This document shows, in pieces, positions 8,967 to 18,333 of a stretch of DNA of 64,000 bases. Each line of letters begins with the position of its first letter. Position 1 is the first letter of the stretch. Below the pieces are notes generated by a model, which ran no database searches, had not been told where the DNA came from, and worked only from the letters and a program-made list of their open reading frames with translations. Source of the DNA: Epilithonimonas sp. JDS (GTDB lineage Bacteria; Bacteroidota; Bacteroidia; Flavobacteriales; Weeksellaceae); assembly GCF_021261315.1 (NCBI RefSeq), contig NZ_JAJSAX010000001.1, forward strand, positions 1,116,001 to 1,180,000, given 5' to 3'. Both the position numbers and the translations under genes were made by a program.

Positions 8967-9524
8967 ATGTCAAATACACAATCAAATATGTTGGCTTTAG
9001 GAACGAAAGCGCCTGATTTTAGCCTTCCAAATCCTGTGAAAAATAACGAAATCCAAAGTCTGGAATCTCTGAAAGGAAAGAAAGGAACTTTGGTGGTTTT
9101 TATGTGCAATCATTGTCCGTTTGTGCTTCACATCATCGATGTTTTGGAGGAATTGTATGAAGATTACAACTCTCAAGGCATCGAGTTTATTGGAATTAAT
9201 TCTAATGACGTCGACAGATATCCAGCTGATTCTCCAGAGATGATGGTGGAATTTGTAGAAGAAAAAGCTTTGAAGTTTCCTTATCTCTACGACGAAAGTC
9301 AAGAAGTTGCAAAAGCTTTTGACGCCGCGTGTACACCAGATTTTTATTTCTTTGATGAGAATCTGAAATTAATCTATCGTGGTCAAATGGATGATTCCAG
9401 ACCAGGAAATCAAAAAGAAATTACTGGCGAGGATTTGGTGATTGCTTTTGAAAATCATTTGGCCGGACAAGACCAAGAAGATTTCCAAAGACCAAGTTTG
9501 GGTTGTAACATCAAGTGGAAATAA
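8967..9524 (+). CDS. Thioredoxin-fold redoxin (AhpC/TSA-like)
   Basis: 185 residues. It opens with a peroxiredoxin-like strand (LGTKAPDFSLPNP), then TLVVFMCNHCPFVLH, where C47 and C50 form a CxxC pair in place of the single peroxidatic cysteine of AhpC. Next come IEFIGINSNDV and the cis-proline segment AACTPDFYFFDENLKLIYRGQ. This layout matches the widespread thioredoxin family proteins annotated as redoxin domain proteins. It has no signal peptide, so a cytoplasmic thiol-disulfide role is likely. The partner is unknown. It lies after miaA, and a strong terminator follows. Confidence 0.88.
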   Translation: MSNTQSNMLALGTKAPDFSLPNPVKNNEIQSLESLKGKKGTLVVFMCNHCPFVLHIIDVLEELYEDYNSQGIEFIGINSNDVDRYPADSPEMMVEFVEEKALKFPYLYDESQEVAKAFDAACTPDFYFFDENLKLIYRGQMDDSRPGNQKEITGEDLVIAFENHLAGQDQEDFQRPSLGCNIKWK

Positions 9525-9570
9525 TTGGCTTTTGGAGGTTTGCTTTTCGCAAATTGCTTTATTGATATAT

Positions 9571-9598
9571 AAAACCCAGAAATTAGTTTCTGGGTTTT
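9571..9598. terminator. Bidirectional terminator
   Basis: AAAACCCAGAAA and TTTCTGGGTTTT form a 12-bp perfect stem around the loop TTAG. It lies between the convergent redoxin gene (ends 9524) and Nudix gene (ends 9603). Confidence 0.88.
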
Positions 9599-9602
9599 AT
9601 AG

Positions 9603-10118
9603 TTAAAGTTTGGTGATATTATTTTTAATAAAATCCTTCTGAGATTCAAAGGCAATTTTGTCGATATCAATTTCAGAAATGGGAATCCAAATGCCTTCAG
9701 AGATTTCGGATTCTTCTATTTTGATTTCAAATTTTTCATCAACTTCGTATTCGTAAAACAAATCCATCGTGTTGTAACTGATGTTTTTGTATGGATAAAT
9801 GTTCGGTCGGCTTCCGAGGTATCTCAGTTTTTGAACATCAATTTTCAATTCTAATTCTTCAAAAAGTTCTCTGGCGCAGGTTTCTTCTGCGCTTTCTTTC
9901 GGGTCACAAAAACCGCCTGGCAAATCCAATTTTCCTTTTCCAGGTTCCTGATTTCTGACTGTGAAAAATAATTCGTTATCGTGTTTTATTATGACTGCAA
10001 CTGCCGCAGCTGTATTATGATACAAAACAAAATCGCAGTTATCACAATTGAATTTGGTTACATCATTCCATTTCAAAGTTTCGTGTCCGCATTTTGGGCA
10101 GAATTTCAGATTTTCCAT
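9603..10118 (-). CDS. Nudix hydrolase with N-terminal zinc ribbon
   Basis: 171 residues. The N-terminus has a zinc ribbon with C7, C10, C25 and C28 (FCPKCG and NCDNCDF), like that of NADH pyrophosphatases. The Nudix box runs from G69 to about residue 91, with the key residues GGFCDPKESAEETCARELFEEL matching Gx5Ex7REUxEE. Nudix enzymes cleave nucleoside diphosphates linked to another group. The exact substrate is not readable, and the NudC-specific SQPWPFP motif is not present. It is transcribed alone on the minus strand. Confidence 0.9.
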   Translation of the reverse strand: MENLKFCPKCGHETLKWNDVTKFNCDNCDFVLYHNTAAAVAVIIKHDNELFFTVRNQEPGKGKLDLPGGFCDPKESAEETCARELFEELELKIDVQKLRYLGSRPNIYPYKNISYNTMDLFYEYEVDEKFEIKIEESEISEGIWIPISEIDIDKIAFESQKDFIKNNITKL

Positions 10119-10155
10119 TGGATAAAATTAATGAAATAAGATCATTTCAAAAACA

Positions 10156-10185
10156 AAAACCATCCTGAAATTTCAAGATGGTTTT
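10156..10185 (-). terminator. Terminator of the xerD operon
   Basis: AAAACCATC pairs with GATGGTTTT, with an inner TGAAA/TTTCA stem. Read on the minus strand it is followed by a T-rich tract. It lies 22 bases past the xerD stop at 10208. Confidence 0.8.
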
Positions 10186-10207
10186 AAGAATTATATAATG
10201 CTTTTGA

Positions 10208-11119
10208 TTAAACTGCTTTTCTATTTCGCGGATGAAATTGGATGATCACATCTCTCAATTCCTCCGTTTTCAAATGCGTGTAAACTTGAGTCGTCGTGAT
10301 GCTGCTGTGACCCAACATTTCCTGGATGAATCTCAAATCTGCACCATTCTGCAACAGGTGTGTCGCAAAAGAATGACGGAAAGTGTGCGGCGAAATACTT
10401 TTTGTAATTCCAGCTTTCTGGGTCATTTCCTTGATAATGATGAAGACAATTACTCTGGACATATTGGTTCCTCTAGTATTAAGAAAAAGAATATCCTCGA
10501 ATTTTTTGTTGATTTTTCCAACAGCTCTTACATTTTTGATGTAATCCAAAATGCATTCTGCTGTAGATTTTGCCAAAGGTACCAATCTGGTTTTTTCGCC
10601 TTTTCCTTCTACGATGATGAAGTTTTCTTTGAAATTGATATTAGAGATTTTCAAATCCACCAATTCCGAAACGCGCAGTCCACAACCATAGAGAACTTCC
10701 AGGATACATTGGTTTCGTTGTCCAATATCTGTCTTTTTATCAATGTTTTCGATAATTCTGTCGATGTCGTCGATACTCAAAGTGTCAGGCAGATAAAGGC
10801 CAAGCTTTGGACCTTCCAGAAGTGAAGCGGGATTATCATCTCGGTATTCTTCTTCCAAAAGGAACTTGAAAAATGCTTTGATAGAAGAAATTCCTCTTGC
10901 CTGAGAACGCTCGCTGATTTTGTTTTTTGACAGTTGATAGATGTACTCCTGAAGATTTTCATAGCTGATATCCTGTGGAGAAATTTCTCCCAAATCAGCC
11001 ATAGCAAAGGTTTCAAGTTTTTTGATGTCTCTGAGGTAAGCGTCAAGTGTGTTGTCAGAGAAGTTTTTCTCAAATTTTAGAAAATTTGAGAAGTCTGTAA
11101 TTTTTTCGGACCAGTTCAT
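10208..11119 (-). CDS. xerD: Site-specific tyrosine recombinase XerD
   Basis: 303 residues. The N-terminal SAM-like core-binding domain covers residues 1-90. The catalytic domain has the full tyrosine recombinase set: R149 (GCGLRVSEL), K173 (EGKGEK), H245 and R248 (HTFRHSFATH), H271 (LGHSSITTTQVY) and the nucleophile Y280. XerD with XerC resolves chromosome dimers at dif. The length and lack of any linked phage or transposon gene mark it as the housekeeping copy. It is the last gene of a minus-strand unit after the enoyl-CoA hydratase and dCMP deaminase genes (gaps 9 and 45 bases). Confidence 0.92.
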   Translation of the reverse strand: MNWSEKITDFSNFLKFEKNFSDNTLDAYLRDIKKLETFAMADLGEISPQDISYENLQEYIYQLSKNKISERSQARGISSIKAFFKFLLEEEYRDDNPASLLEGPKLGLYLPDTLSIDDIDRIIENIDKKTDIGQRNQCILEVLYGCGLRVSELVDLKISNINFKENFIIVEGKGEKTRLVPLAKSTAECILDYIKNVRAVGKINKKFEDILFLNTRGTNMSRVIVFIIIKEMTQKAGITKSISPHTFRHSFATHLLQNGADLRFIQEMLGHSSITTTQVYTHLKTEELRDVIIQFHPRNRKAV

Positions 11120-11164
11120 ATTTGTGTTTTTTTTAAAATTGTTTCTTAATTAAGTATTATTTCT

Positions 11165-11596
11165 TCATAAAATATATAATTCTTGTTCTGTTATGTTTAA
11201 TGTCTCTATTCCAGCGTTTTTCAAAAACTCCAATCCGCTATTATCGGAGTAAACTGTCATATAAACCACTTTTTTGATGCCGGCCTGCAGAATTAATTTA
11301 CTGCATTCTTTGCAAGGTGACATCGTAATATACAGCGTTGCATCTTTACAGGATTGCGTGCTGCTTGCTATTTTTAATATGGCGTTGGCTTCTGCGTGGA
11401 GCACAAACCAATTTGTTTTGCCATCTTCATCTTCGCAGTTGTTTTCAAAACCGGAAGGCGTTCCGTTGTATCCGTCGGAGATGATCATTCGGTCTTTCAC
11501 AATCAGCGCTCCCACTTTTTTCCTCTTGCAGTAAGACAGATTTCCCCATTCGGAAGCCATCTTAAGATAAGCAAGATCAAATTTATTATAATTCAT
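11165..11596 (-). CDS. Deoxycytidylate (dCMP) deaminase
   Basis: 143 residues of the cytidine deaminase fold. The zinc site is HAEANAIL (H67, with catalytic E69) and SPCKEC (C95 and C98). The insert GYNGTPSGFENNCED near residues 42-56 is typical of ComEB-like dCMP deaminases rather than CDA or TadA. The enzyme makes dUMP for thymidylate synthesis. It lies between the enoyl-CoA hydratase gene (9-base gap) and xerD on the same strand, in what looks like one operon without an obvious shared pathway. Confidence 0.92.
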   Translation of the reverse strand: MNYNKFDLAYLKMASEWGNLSYCKRKKVGALIVKDRMIISDGYNGTPSGFENNCEDEDGKTNWFVLHAEANAILKIASSTQSCKDATLYITMSPCKECSKLILQAGIKKVVYMTVYSDNSGLEFLKNAGIETLNITEQELYIL

Positions 11597-11605
11597 TCTT
11601 TAAAT

Positions 11606-12373
11606 TTAATCAAAAGCGGGCTTTCTTTTTTCAAGAAAAGCAGACACACCTTCTTTAAAATCTCCCTGGGCAAATAATTCTCCAAAAGAATTAACCTCGG
11701 TTTCCATTCCGTGCTCCAGATCACTTGCATTCACGGCTTTTATCGCTTTTGCAATGCCTTGCGGCGAGTTTTTCACGATTTGCTCAGCCAGTTCCTGCGT
11801 TTTTGGAAGCAATTCTTCGAGAGAAAAAACTTCGTTTATCAGACCAATAGATTTGGCTTTTTCTGCAGAAATCATTTTAGCAGAGAAAATCATTTCGTTT
11901 GCAATGCCTTTGCCAACCAATTTCGGCAATCTCTGTGTCCCGCCGTAACCGGGAATCAATCCCAAAGTTACTTCCGGCAGGCCCAGTTTGGCATTTGCAG
12001 AAGCATATCTCAAATGACAAGCCATTGCCAATTCCAATCCGCCGCCCAAAGCAAAACCATTGACTGCTGCAATGACCGGTTTGCTGAGATTTTCTATTTT
12101 ATTAAAAACAAAATGTCCTCTTTTTGACAGTTCGGTTGCTTTTTCCTGACTGAAATTTGAAAACTCTTTGATATCTGCACCGGCAACAAAGGATTTCTCC
12201 CCGCTTCCAGTTAAGATCACACAATTTACAGTTTTCTCACTTTCCAGAAAATCAAACACACTTTCCAGATCATTAAAAACCTGAGTATTCAAGGCATTTA
12301 AGCTTTCTGGCCGGTTGATCGTTACAACAGCAATTTTTCTGTCTATTGTTAATTTTATACTTTCGTAATTCAT
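11606..12373 (-). CDS. Enoyl-CoA hydratase/isomerase family protein
   Basis: 255 residues, the usual crotonase length. Oxyanion-hole segments are SFVAGADIKEF and NGFALGGGLELAMACHLRYAS. Both catalytic glutamates of true hydratases are present: E114 in GGLELA and E134 in GLPEVTLGLIPGYGGTQRL. It therefore probably hydrates short-chain 2-enoyl-CoA esters in fatty acid or amino acid breakdown. No other beta-oxidation gene is nearby. It is the first gene of the minus-strand unit that continues into the dCMP deaminase gene and xerD. Confidence 0.92.
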   Translation of the reverse strand: MNYESIKLTIDRKIAVVTINRPESLNALNTQVFNDLESVFDFLESEKTVNCVILTGSGEKSFVAGADIKEFSNFSQEKATELSKRGHFVFNKIENLSKPVIAAVNGFALGGGLELAMACHLRYASANAKLGLPEVTLGLIPGYGGTQRLPKLVGKGIANEMIFSAKMISAEKAKSIGLINEVFSLEELLPKTQELAEQIVKNSPQGIAKAIKAVNASDLEHGMETEVNSFGELFAQGDFKEGVSAFLEKRKPAFD

Positions 12374-12507
12374 TTAAAATAGGAGATTATGTTTCAATCT
12401 CTAACTAATTATAAATCTAATTTAGAAATATTGTGCAATATAAACAAAATATTAATGAACAATTAACATTTTTATTATAGATTTATTAACCATTGTAAAT
12501 TATAGTA

Positions 12508-12900
12508 ATGAAAACTTTATTCAAAACACTTCAATATCCATTAAAAATGTACATATTCCTACCTGTGCTTTTTGTGATTTCCTGTGGCAGCAGAAATTCT
12601 TCAAATGGTTCATTTAGGACAACGACGGTTTCTTATTATGCTGATAAATTTGATGGTAAAAAAACTTCAAGCGGCGAAACTTACAGACATTCCAAACATA
12701 CAGCTTCCAATAAAACACTGGCTTTCGGAACTAGGGTTGAGATTATTAATATAAATAACGACAAATCCGTCATCATCACTGTAAATGACCGTGGACCTTT
12801 AAAGCCATCTAGGGAATTTGACCTTAGCCAAGGCGCTTTCAAAAAAATAGCCGATCTGAATGAAGGCATCGTAAAAGTGAAATACAGGATTTTGAAATAA
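12508..12900 (+). CDS. RlpA-like double-psi beta-barrel lipoprotein
   Basis: 130 residues. A hydrophobic stretch ends at a lipobox (FVISC, C26), so the protein is a lipoprotein; a second possible start is M14, closer to the hydrophobic core. The mature part is a short RlpA domain: VSYYADKFDGKKTSSGETY, then LAFGTRVEI, then the conserved TVNDRGP, then FDLSQGAFKKIADL. RlpA proteins are cell-wall lytic transglycosylases that act on peptidoglycan lacking stem peptides. The aspartate in NDRGP, needed for that activity in the family, is present. There is no SPOR domain. It stands alone between the enoyl-CoA hydratase gene and eno. Confidence 0.88.
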   Translation: MKTLFKTLQYPLKMYIFLPVLFVISCGSRNSSNGSFRTTTVSYYADKFDGKKTSSGETYRHSKHTASNKTLAFGTRVEIININNDKSVIITVNDRGPLKPSREFDLSQGAFKKIADLNEGIVKVKYRILK

Positions 12901-12961
12901 TCCTTAATATAATATAGAAGAAACTATAAACTGATTCGTTACATAATATATTTAAAATGTT

Positions 12962-12969
12962 TAAATTTG
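12962..12969 (+). promoter_or_regulatory. -7 promoter element of eno
   Basis: TAAATTTG matches TAnnTTTG exactly, 55 bases upstream of the eno ATG. The -33 region lacks a clear TTG. Confidence 0.5.
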
Positions 12970-13006
12970 CAATGCTTTTAAAAAAGTCAAAAAATAAAAA
13001 TCTTAA

Positions 13007-14317
<1,311 letters not shown>

Positions 14318-14337
14318 TTAATTTTTAAATTAATATA

Positions 14338-14372
14338 AAAGGCATCCCGAATATTTCGGGATGCCTTTTTGT
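14338..14372 (+). terminator. Terminator of eno
   Basis: GGCATCCCGAA / TTCGGGATGCC forms an 11-bp perfect stem (14341-14365), followed by TTTTTGTTTTT. Confidence 0.92.
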
Positions 14373-14486
14373 TTTTATGTAATTGTAAATCAATGTTTTA
14401 TTTTGATTAATTATTAATAATAAATGTTTTCATTTGTTCAATTATTGACATTAATAGAATCAATTAGAAGATATGACTTTTGTCAG

Positions 14487-14517
14487 TTGACCATTTCCGA
14501 GTAAAGTGTTATATTTA
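14487..14517 (+). promoter_or_regulatory. Promoter of gltA
   Basis: TTG at 14487-14489, a 20-base spacer, then TATATTTA at 14510-14517 (one mismatch to TAnnTTTG). It lies 19 bases before the gltA ATG. Confidence 0.6.
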
Positions 14518-14536
14518 ACACATAAATATTTTTATA

Positions 14537-15823
14537 ATGTCAGATAACAAAGTTATATTAAATTACGACGGGAAAAGTTTCGAGTATCCGATCGTAGATA
14601 GTACTATCGGAGACAGAGGAATTGATATTTCCAAACTGAGAGACCAAACGGGATTGATCACTTTGGATCTTGGTTACAAAAACACAGGTGCTACCATTAG
14701 TGAAATTACTTACCTAGACGGTGATAAAGGGGAATTATTATACAGAGGTTATCCTATCGAGCAGATCGCTGAGAAATCTAATTTTACGGAAGTAATGTAT
14801 CTTTTGCTTCACGGAGAATTACCAAAGGCAGAGCAGTTCAACAGTTTCGAAAACAACATCAAGAAATATAATTTTGTTGCAGATGAGCTTAAAAAACTAA
14901 TTGATGTTTTCCCTCGTTCTGCACATCCAATGGGTGTTTTGTCTTCTTTAACTTCCGCATTGACGGCTTTTAATCCAAAGGCGGTAGATGTAAAGTCTAA
15001 AGAAGAATTGGATTTCGCATCAGAATTAATGATTGCAAAATTCTCTCATCTTTGTGCCTGGACCTACAGAAAAACACAAGGTTTACCAATTAACCACGGT
15101 GACAACAGCCTTAATTATGTAGAGAACTTCTACAAAATGGCTTTCAAACTTCCAAATCAGGAATTTGTGATGGATCCGGTTGTGGTTGCAGCTTTGGACA
15201 AATTATTGATCCTTCACGCCGATCACGAGCAAAACTGTTCTACTTCTACAGTGAGAATGGTTGGTTCTGCTCACACAGGCCTTTTCGCTTCTATCTCTTC
15301 TGGAGTTTCTGCACTTTGGGGTCCACTTCACGGTGGTGCAAACCAGGCAGTTATCGAGATGCTTGAGTTGATCGAGAAAGATGGTGGAGACGTGAACAAA
15401 TGGGTTGAGAAAGCTAAAGATAAAAATGACAGTTTCCGTTTGATGGGCTTTGGTCACAGAGTTTACAAAAACTTCGATCCAAGAGCGAAGATCATCAAAA
15501 AAGCGGCAGACGATATCTTAGGAAAACTAGGAATCCAAGATAAAGCACTTGATATTGCAATGCAGTTGGAAAAAGTAGCGTTGGAAGACGAGTACTTCAT
15601 CGAAAGAAAATTATATCCAAACGTAGATTTCTACTCAGGAATCATCTACAGAGCTTTGGGAATCCCTACAGAAATGTTCACCGTAATGTTCGCATTAGGA
15701 AGATTGCCAGGATGGATCGCTCAGTGGAGAGAAATGAGATTGAAAGGTGATCCGATCGGAAGACCAAGACAGATCTACCAAGGTGCTACAGAAAGAGATT
15801 ATCTTGACATCAAAAGCAGATAA
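14537..15823 (+). CDS. gltA: Citrate synthase
   Basis: 428 residues, a type II (hexameric, Gram-negative style) citrate synthase by length and by its N-terminal beta domain. It condenses oxaloacetate with acetyl-CoA to start the TCA cycle. Catalytic segments are VGSAHTGLFASISSGVSALWGPLHGGAN (described by its two key histidines), then GFGHRVYKNFDPRAKI, and a late aspartate in NVDFYSGI. The gene is preceded by its own promoter and followed by a hairpin terminator, so it stands alone. Codon use resembles that of eno, in line with strong expression. Confidence 0.97.
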   Translation: MSDNKVILNYDGKSFEYPIVDSTIGDRGIDISKLRDQTGLITLDLGYKNTGATISEITYLDGDKGELLYRGYPIEQIAEKSNFTEVMYLLLHGELPKAEQFNSFENNIKKYNFVADELKKLIDVFPRSAHPMGVLSSLTSALTAFNPKAVDVKSKEELDFASELMIAKFSHLCAWTYRKTQGLPINHGDNSLNYVENFYKMAFKLPNQEFVMDPVVVAALDKLLILHADHEQNCSTSTVRMVGSAHTGLFASISSGVSALWGPLHGGANQAVIEMLELIEKDGGDVNKWVEKAKDKNDSFRLMGFGHRVYKNFDPRAKIIKKAADDILGKLGIQDKALDIAMQLEKVALEDEYFIERKLYPNVDFYSGIIYRALGIPTEMFTVMFALGRLPGWIAQWREMRLKGDPIGRPRQIYQGATERDYLDIKSR

Positions 15824-15847
15824 TATCTTTTTTTTAGTAAAATTAAT

Positions 15848-15881
15848 AATCCCTGAAACTCTGGTTTTGGGGATTTTTTTG
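15848..15881 (+). terminator. Terminator of gltA
   Basis: AATCCC (15848-15853) pairs with GGGATT (15870-15875), with an inner AAAC/GTTT pair, followed by a run of T. Confidence 0.8.
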
Positions 15882-15973
15882 TGGTGACAACTGATAACCG
15901 GAAAGCAAAACAATTTAATAAATCCTTAAAACAGATATTATTCCCGAATTTTCGGTTATTGCATAGCTTTAAT

Positions 15974-15981
15974 TATATTTG
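15974..15981 (+). promoter_or_regulatory. -7 promoter element of the amidinotransferase-like gene
   Basis: TATATTTG matches TAnnTTTG exactly and ends 16 bases before the ATG at 15998. The reading frame is open far upstream (to 15881), but those codons lie before the transcription start, so they are not part of the protein. Confidence 0.6.
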
Positions 15982-15997
15982 CGACACTTACATTTTT

Positions 15998-16918
15998 ATG
16001 GCAATTAACCTTAATATTAAAAACGAAACGGGAAAACTAAAGTCCGTAGTTCTGGGGCAACCAAAATCCAACGGACCAATTCCTACGCTTGCAGAAAGCT
16101 ACGACGCCAAATCATACAACACGATCGAAAGCGGTATCTATCCAAAAGAGGAGGATATCGTGTTCGAAATGTCAGAATTTGAGAAAGTTCTGAAGAAATA
16201 TGATGTTGAGGTTTTCCGCCCAAAGATCATCAAAGATTACAATCAGGTTTTTGCCCGCGATGTCGCGTTTGTCATCGAGGATAAAATGATCATTTCCAAC
16301 ATCATCCCAGACCGCGCAGATGAGCAGGAAGCTTACCGACATATTATCGACAAAGTGTCTTGGAGAAACGTGGTCAATCTGCCAGAAAAAGCGCACATCG
16401 AAGGTGGTGACGTGATTGTTTGGGACGAATTTCTTTTTATAGGAACCAGTTACAGCCCAGATTACCGAAATCTGAAAACCGCCAGAACCAACGAATACGC
16501 CATCGAAATCCTAAAAGAATATTTCCCTAAAAAAAGAATTATCGATTTGGATTTAAAGAAAAGTGACACCAAACCTTATGAAGGAATTCTGCATTTGGAT
16601 TGTACCTTCAACCCGATTGGAGAAGACAAATGTGTGATTTACAAAAACGGATTTGTGGACGAAGATGATTACCAATTGGTTCTCGATATTTTTGGCGAAG
16701 AAAATTGCTTCAATGTCAATGACGAAGAGATGTTCCAAATGTTCCCGAATGTCTTCTCAATCGCGCCAGACGTTGTAGTTTCGGACAAAGCTTTCACAAG
16801 AATGAATGACCATTTCCGCAACGAATGGGGAATTACTGTAGAAGAAATTCCGTATAGAGAAATTTCCAAAATGGGCGGACTTTTGAGATGTTCGACTTTG
16901 CCTTTGGTGAGAGAATAA
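15998..16918 (+). CDS. Arginine deiminase / amidinotransferase superfamily hydrolase
   Basis: 306 residues from the ATG at 15998 (MAINLNIKNETGK). This start fits the promoter, and the homologous core begins here. The pentein-fold guanidine-modifying signatures are visible: ARDVAFVIEDKMI, then HIEGGDVIVWD, then the histidine in LHLDCTFNPIGED, and the C-terminal cysteine in GGLLRCSTLPLVRE. Such enzymes hydrolyse or transfer the amidino group of arginine or its derivatives (arginine deiminase, dimethylargininase, amidinotransferase). I cannot fix the substrate. The adjacent CtlX-like gene is 40 bases downstream, so the pair probably acts in arginine/citrulline metabolism. Confidence 0.85.
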   Translation: MAINLNIKNETGKLKSVVLGQPKSNGPIPTLAESYDAKSYNTIESGIYPKEEDIVFEMSEFEKVLKKYDVEVFRPKIIKDYNQVFARDVAFVIEDKMIISNIIPDRADEQEAYRHIIDKVSWRNVVNLPEKAHIEGGDVIVWDEFLFIGTSYSPDYRNLKTARTNEYAIEILKEYFPKKRIIDLDLKKSDTKPYEGILHLDCTFNPIGEDKCVIYKNGFVDEDDYQLVLDIFGEENCFNVNDEEMFQMFPNVFSIAPDVVVSDKAFTRMNDHFRNEWGITVEEIPYREISKMGGLLRCSTLPLVRE

Positions 16919-16958
16919 TTTCTCAATCTCTAAGTTTCTTAATCTTTTAATTAATAAA

Positions 16959-17876
16959 ATGCAAACCACAGATACAGTTCTAATGATAGAGCCAATCGCT
17001 TTCGGCTTCAACGAGCAAACGGCGGTCAACAATTATTTCCAAGTTCAGCAGGAAGGAAATGTGCAGGAAAAAGCCTTGCAGGAATTCCATTCTTTTGTTG
17101 AGAAACTGAGAGTGAAAGGCATCAACGTCATTACCATCAAAGATACGATTGAACCAAAAACGCCAGATTCTATTTTCCCTAATAACTGGGTGAGTTTTCA
17201 CGCTGATGGAAAAGTCGTTTTGTATCCAATGTTTGCAGAAAACAGACGTTTGGAGAGACGTGAGGATATCATTAATCAAATCAAAGAACAATTTGATGTC
17301 ACAGAAATCATCGATTATTCCAAGATTGAAAATGAGGACAAATATCTGGAAGGAACCGGAAGTATGATTTTCGACCACAATAGCAAGATTGCCTATGGTT
17401 CAGTTTCGTTGAGGTTGGATGAGGAACTTTTCAGGAAATTCTGTGCTGAGTTTGGATTTACGCCAGTCGTTTTTCATTCATATCAAACTGCTGGCGAAGA
17501 AAGATTGCCAATCTACCATACGAATGTTATGATGTGTGTTGCGGACAAATTTGTCGTGATTTGTCTAGATTGTATCGACGATGAAAGTGAAAGACAAAAC
17601 GTCATCGATTCCATCAAAAATTCCGGGAAAGAATTGATAGAAATCTCCGAAGACCAAATGCAGAATTTCGCAGGAAATATGCTTCAAGTTCAAAACAATT
17701 CGGGAGAAAAGTTCCTGGTAATGAGCCAAAGTGCGTACAAATCTTTGAAACCGGAACAAGTTTCCGCGATTGAAAAATATTCAGAAATCATTTACTCAGA
17801 TTTGGAAACCATAGAAACCAACGGTGGCGGAAGTGCCCGATGTATGTTGGCGGAGATTTTCTTGCCGAAGAAATAA
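16959..17876 (+). CDS. ctlX: CtlX-like citrulline/arginine hydrolase
   Basis: 305 residues of the same pentein superfamily as its upstream neighbour, but of a different branch. Recognisable segments are VLMIEPIAFGFNEQTAVNN, SIFPNNWVSFHADG followed by YPMFAENRRLERR, the histidine in IYHTNVMMCV, and the cysteine in GGGSARCMLAEIFL at the C-terminus. This arrangement matches what is called CtlX, linked to citrulline use in Francisella. The name is by family resemblance, not proof of substrate. A terminator follows, which separates it from the speD cluster 94 bases downstream. Confidence 0.85.
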   Translation: MQTTDTVLMIEPIAFGFNEQTAVNNYFQVQQEGNVQEKALQEFHSFVEKLRVKGINVITIKDTIEPKTPDSIFPNNWVSFHADGKVVLYPMFAENRRLERREDIINQIKEQFDVTEIIDYSKIENEDKYLEGTGSMIFDHNSKIAYGSVSLRLDEELFRKFCAEFGFTPVVFHSYQTAGEERLPIYHTNVMMCVADKFVVICLDCIDDESERQNVIDSIKNSGKELIEISEDQMQNFAGNMLQVQNNSGEKFLVMSQSAYKSLKPEQVSAIEKYSEIIYSDLETIETNGGGSARCMLAEIFLPKK

Positions 17877-17885
17877 AATTCAATG

Positions 17886-17915
17886 AAAGCTACAGATTTT
17901 TGTAGCTTTTTTATT
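17886..17915 (+). terminator. Terminator after ctlX
   Basis: AAAGCTACA / TGTAGCTTT (17886-17894 with 17901-17909) forms a 9-bp stem, followed by TTTATTTTT. Confidence 0.85.
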
Positions 17916-17970
17916 TTTCTATTGTCAATCTTCAAAAAAAATAAGATATTGCTGTCATTATTTAGCACAA

Positions 17971-18333
17971 ATGGAATTAGAAACTTATAGCGAAGGTTTA
18001 CACATCTTATTAACGTTAAAAGTAAGCGAGGCGAATCTATTATTAGACTACGATTCTTTCATCAAAAGGGTAAAGGAAATTTTATCGGAAAATGAAACAG
18101 AAGTGGTTGGTGAAACGCATCACATCTTCTCAAACGGCAGTTTCACGTCGGCTGTCATTCTCAAAGAATCTCATTTGTGCATCCATACTTGGCCAGAATT
18201 TTCACAACTGACTTTCGATATTTTGTTGTGTAATTATTTTGGCGATAATTCTCACAAGACCGAAACGATTGCAAAAGCCGTGACCGACTATTTCTCGGGA
18301 CAAATCATCAAAGAACACAAAATCCGAAGATGA
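17971..18333 (+). CDS. speD: S-adenosylmethionine decarboxylase proenzyme
   Basis: 120 residues, a class 1 bacterial AdoMetDC by length. The self-cleavage site is E66-S67 in KESHLCIHTWPE, which produces the pyruvoyl cofactor. The catalytic cysteine is C87 in DILLCNYFGD, and the histidine pair lies in ETHHIFSNG. The product, decarboxylated SAM, is the aminopropyl donor for polyamine synthesis. The stop overlaps the start of the DUF4178 gene by four bases (ATGA). It is the first gene of a seven-gene run that also encodes a membrane aminopropyltransferase, so its product is probably used by that enzyme rather than by soluble SpeE alone. Confidence 0.92.
   Translation: MELETYSEGLHILLTLKVSEANLLLDYDSFIKRVKEILSENETEVVGETHHIFSNGSFTSAVILKESHLCIHTWPEFSQLTFDILLCNYFGDNSHKTETIAKAVTDYFSGQIIKEHKIRR

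Noticed and set aside
10232-10825. 197-codon plus-strand frame antisense to xerD
   Set aside because: It covers the xerD catalytic region, whose motifs are intact on the minus strand. The plus-strand product has shadow-like composition.
10208-11119. XerD-like recombinase as integrase of a mobile element
   Set aside because: It is in an operon with housekeeping genes, no att-like repeats or phage genes are near, and length and motifs fit the chromosomal XerD.
15881-15997. Longer start for the amidinotransferase-like gene (39 extra codons)
   Set aside because: These codons overlap the gltA terminator and lie upstream of an exact TAnnTTTG element; the protein family starts at the ATG at 15998.
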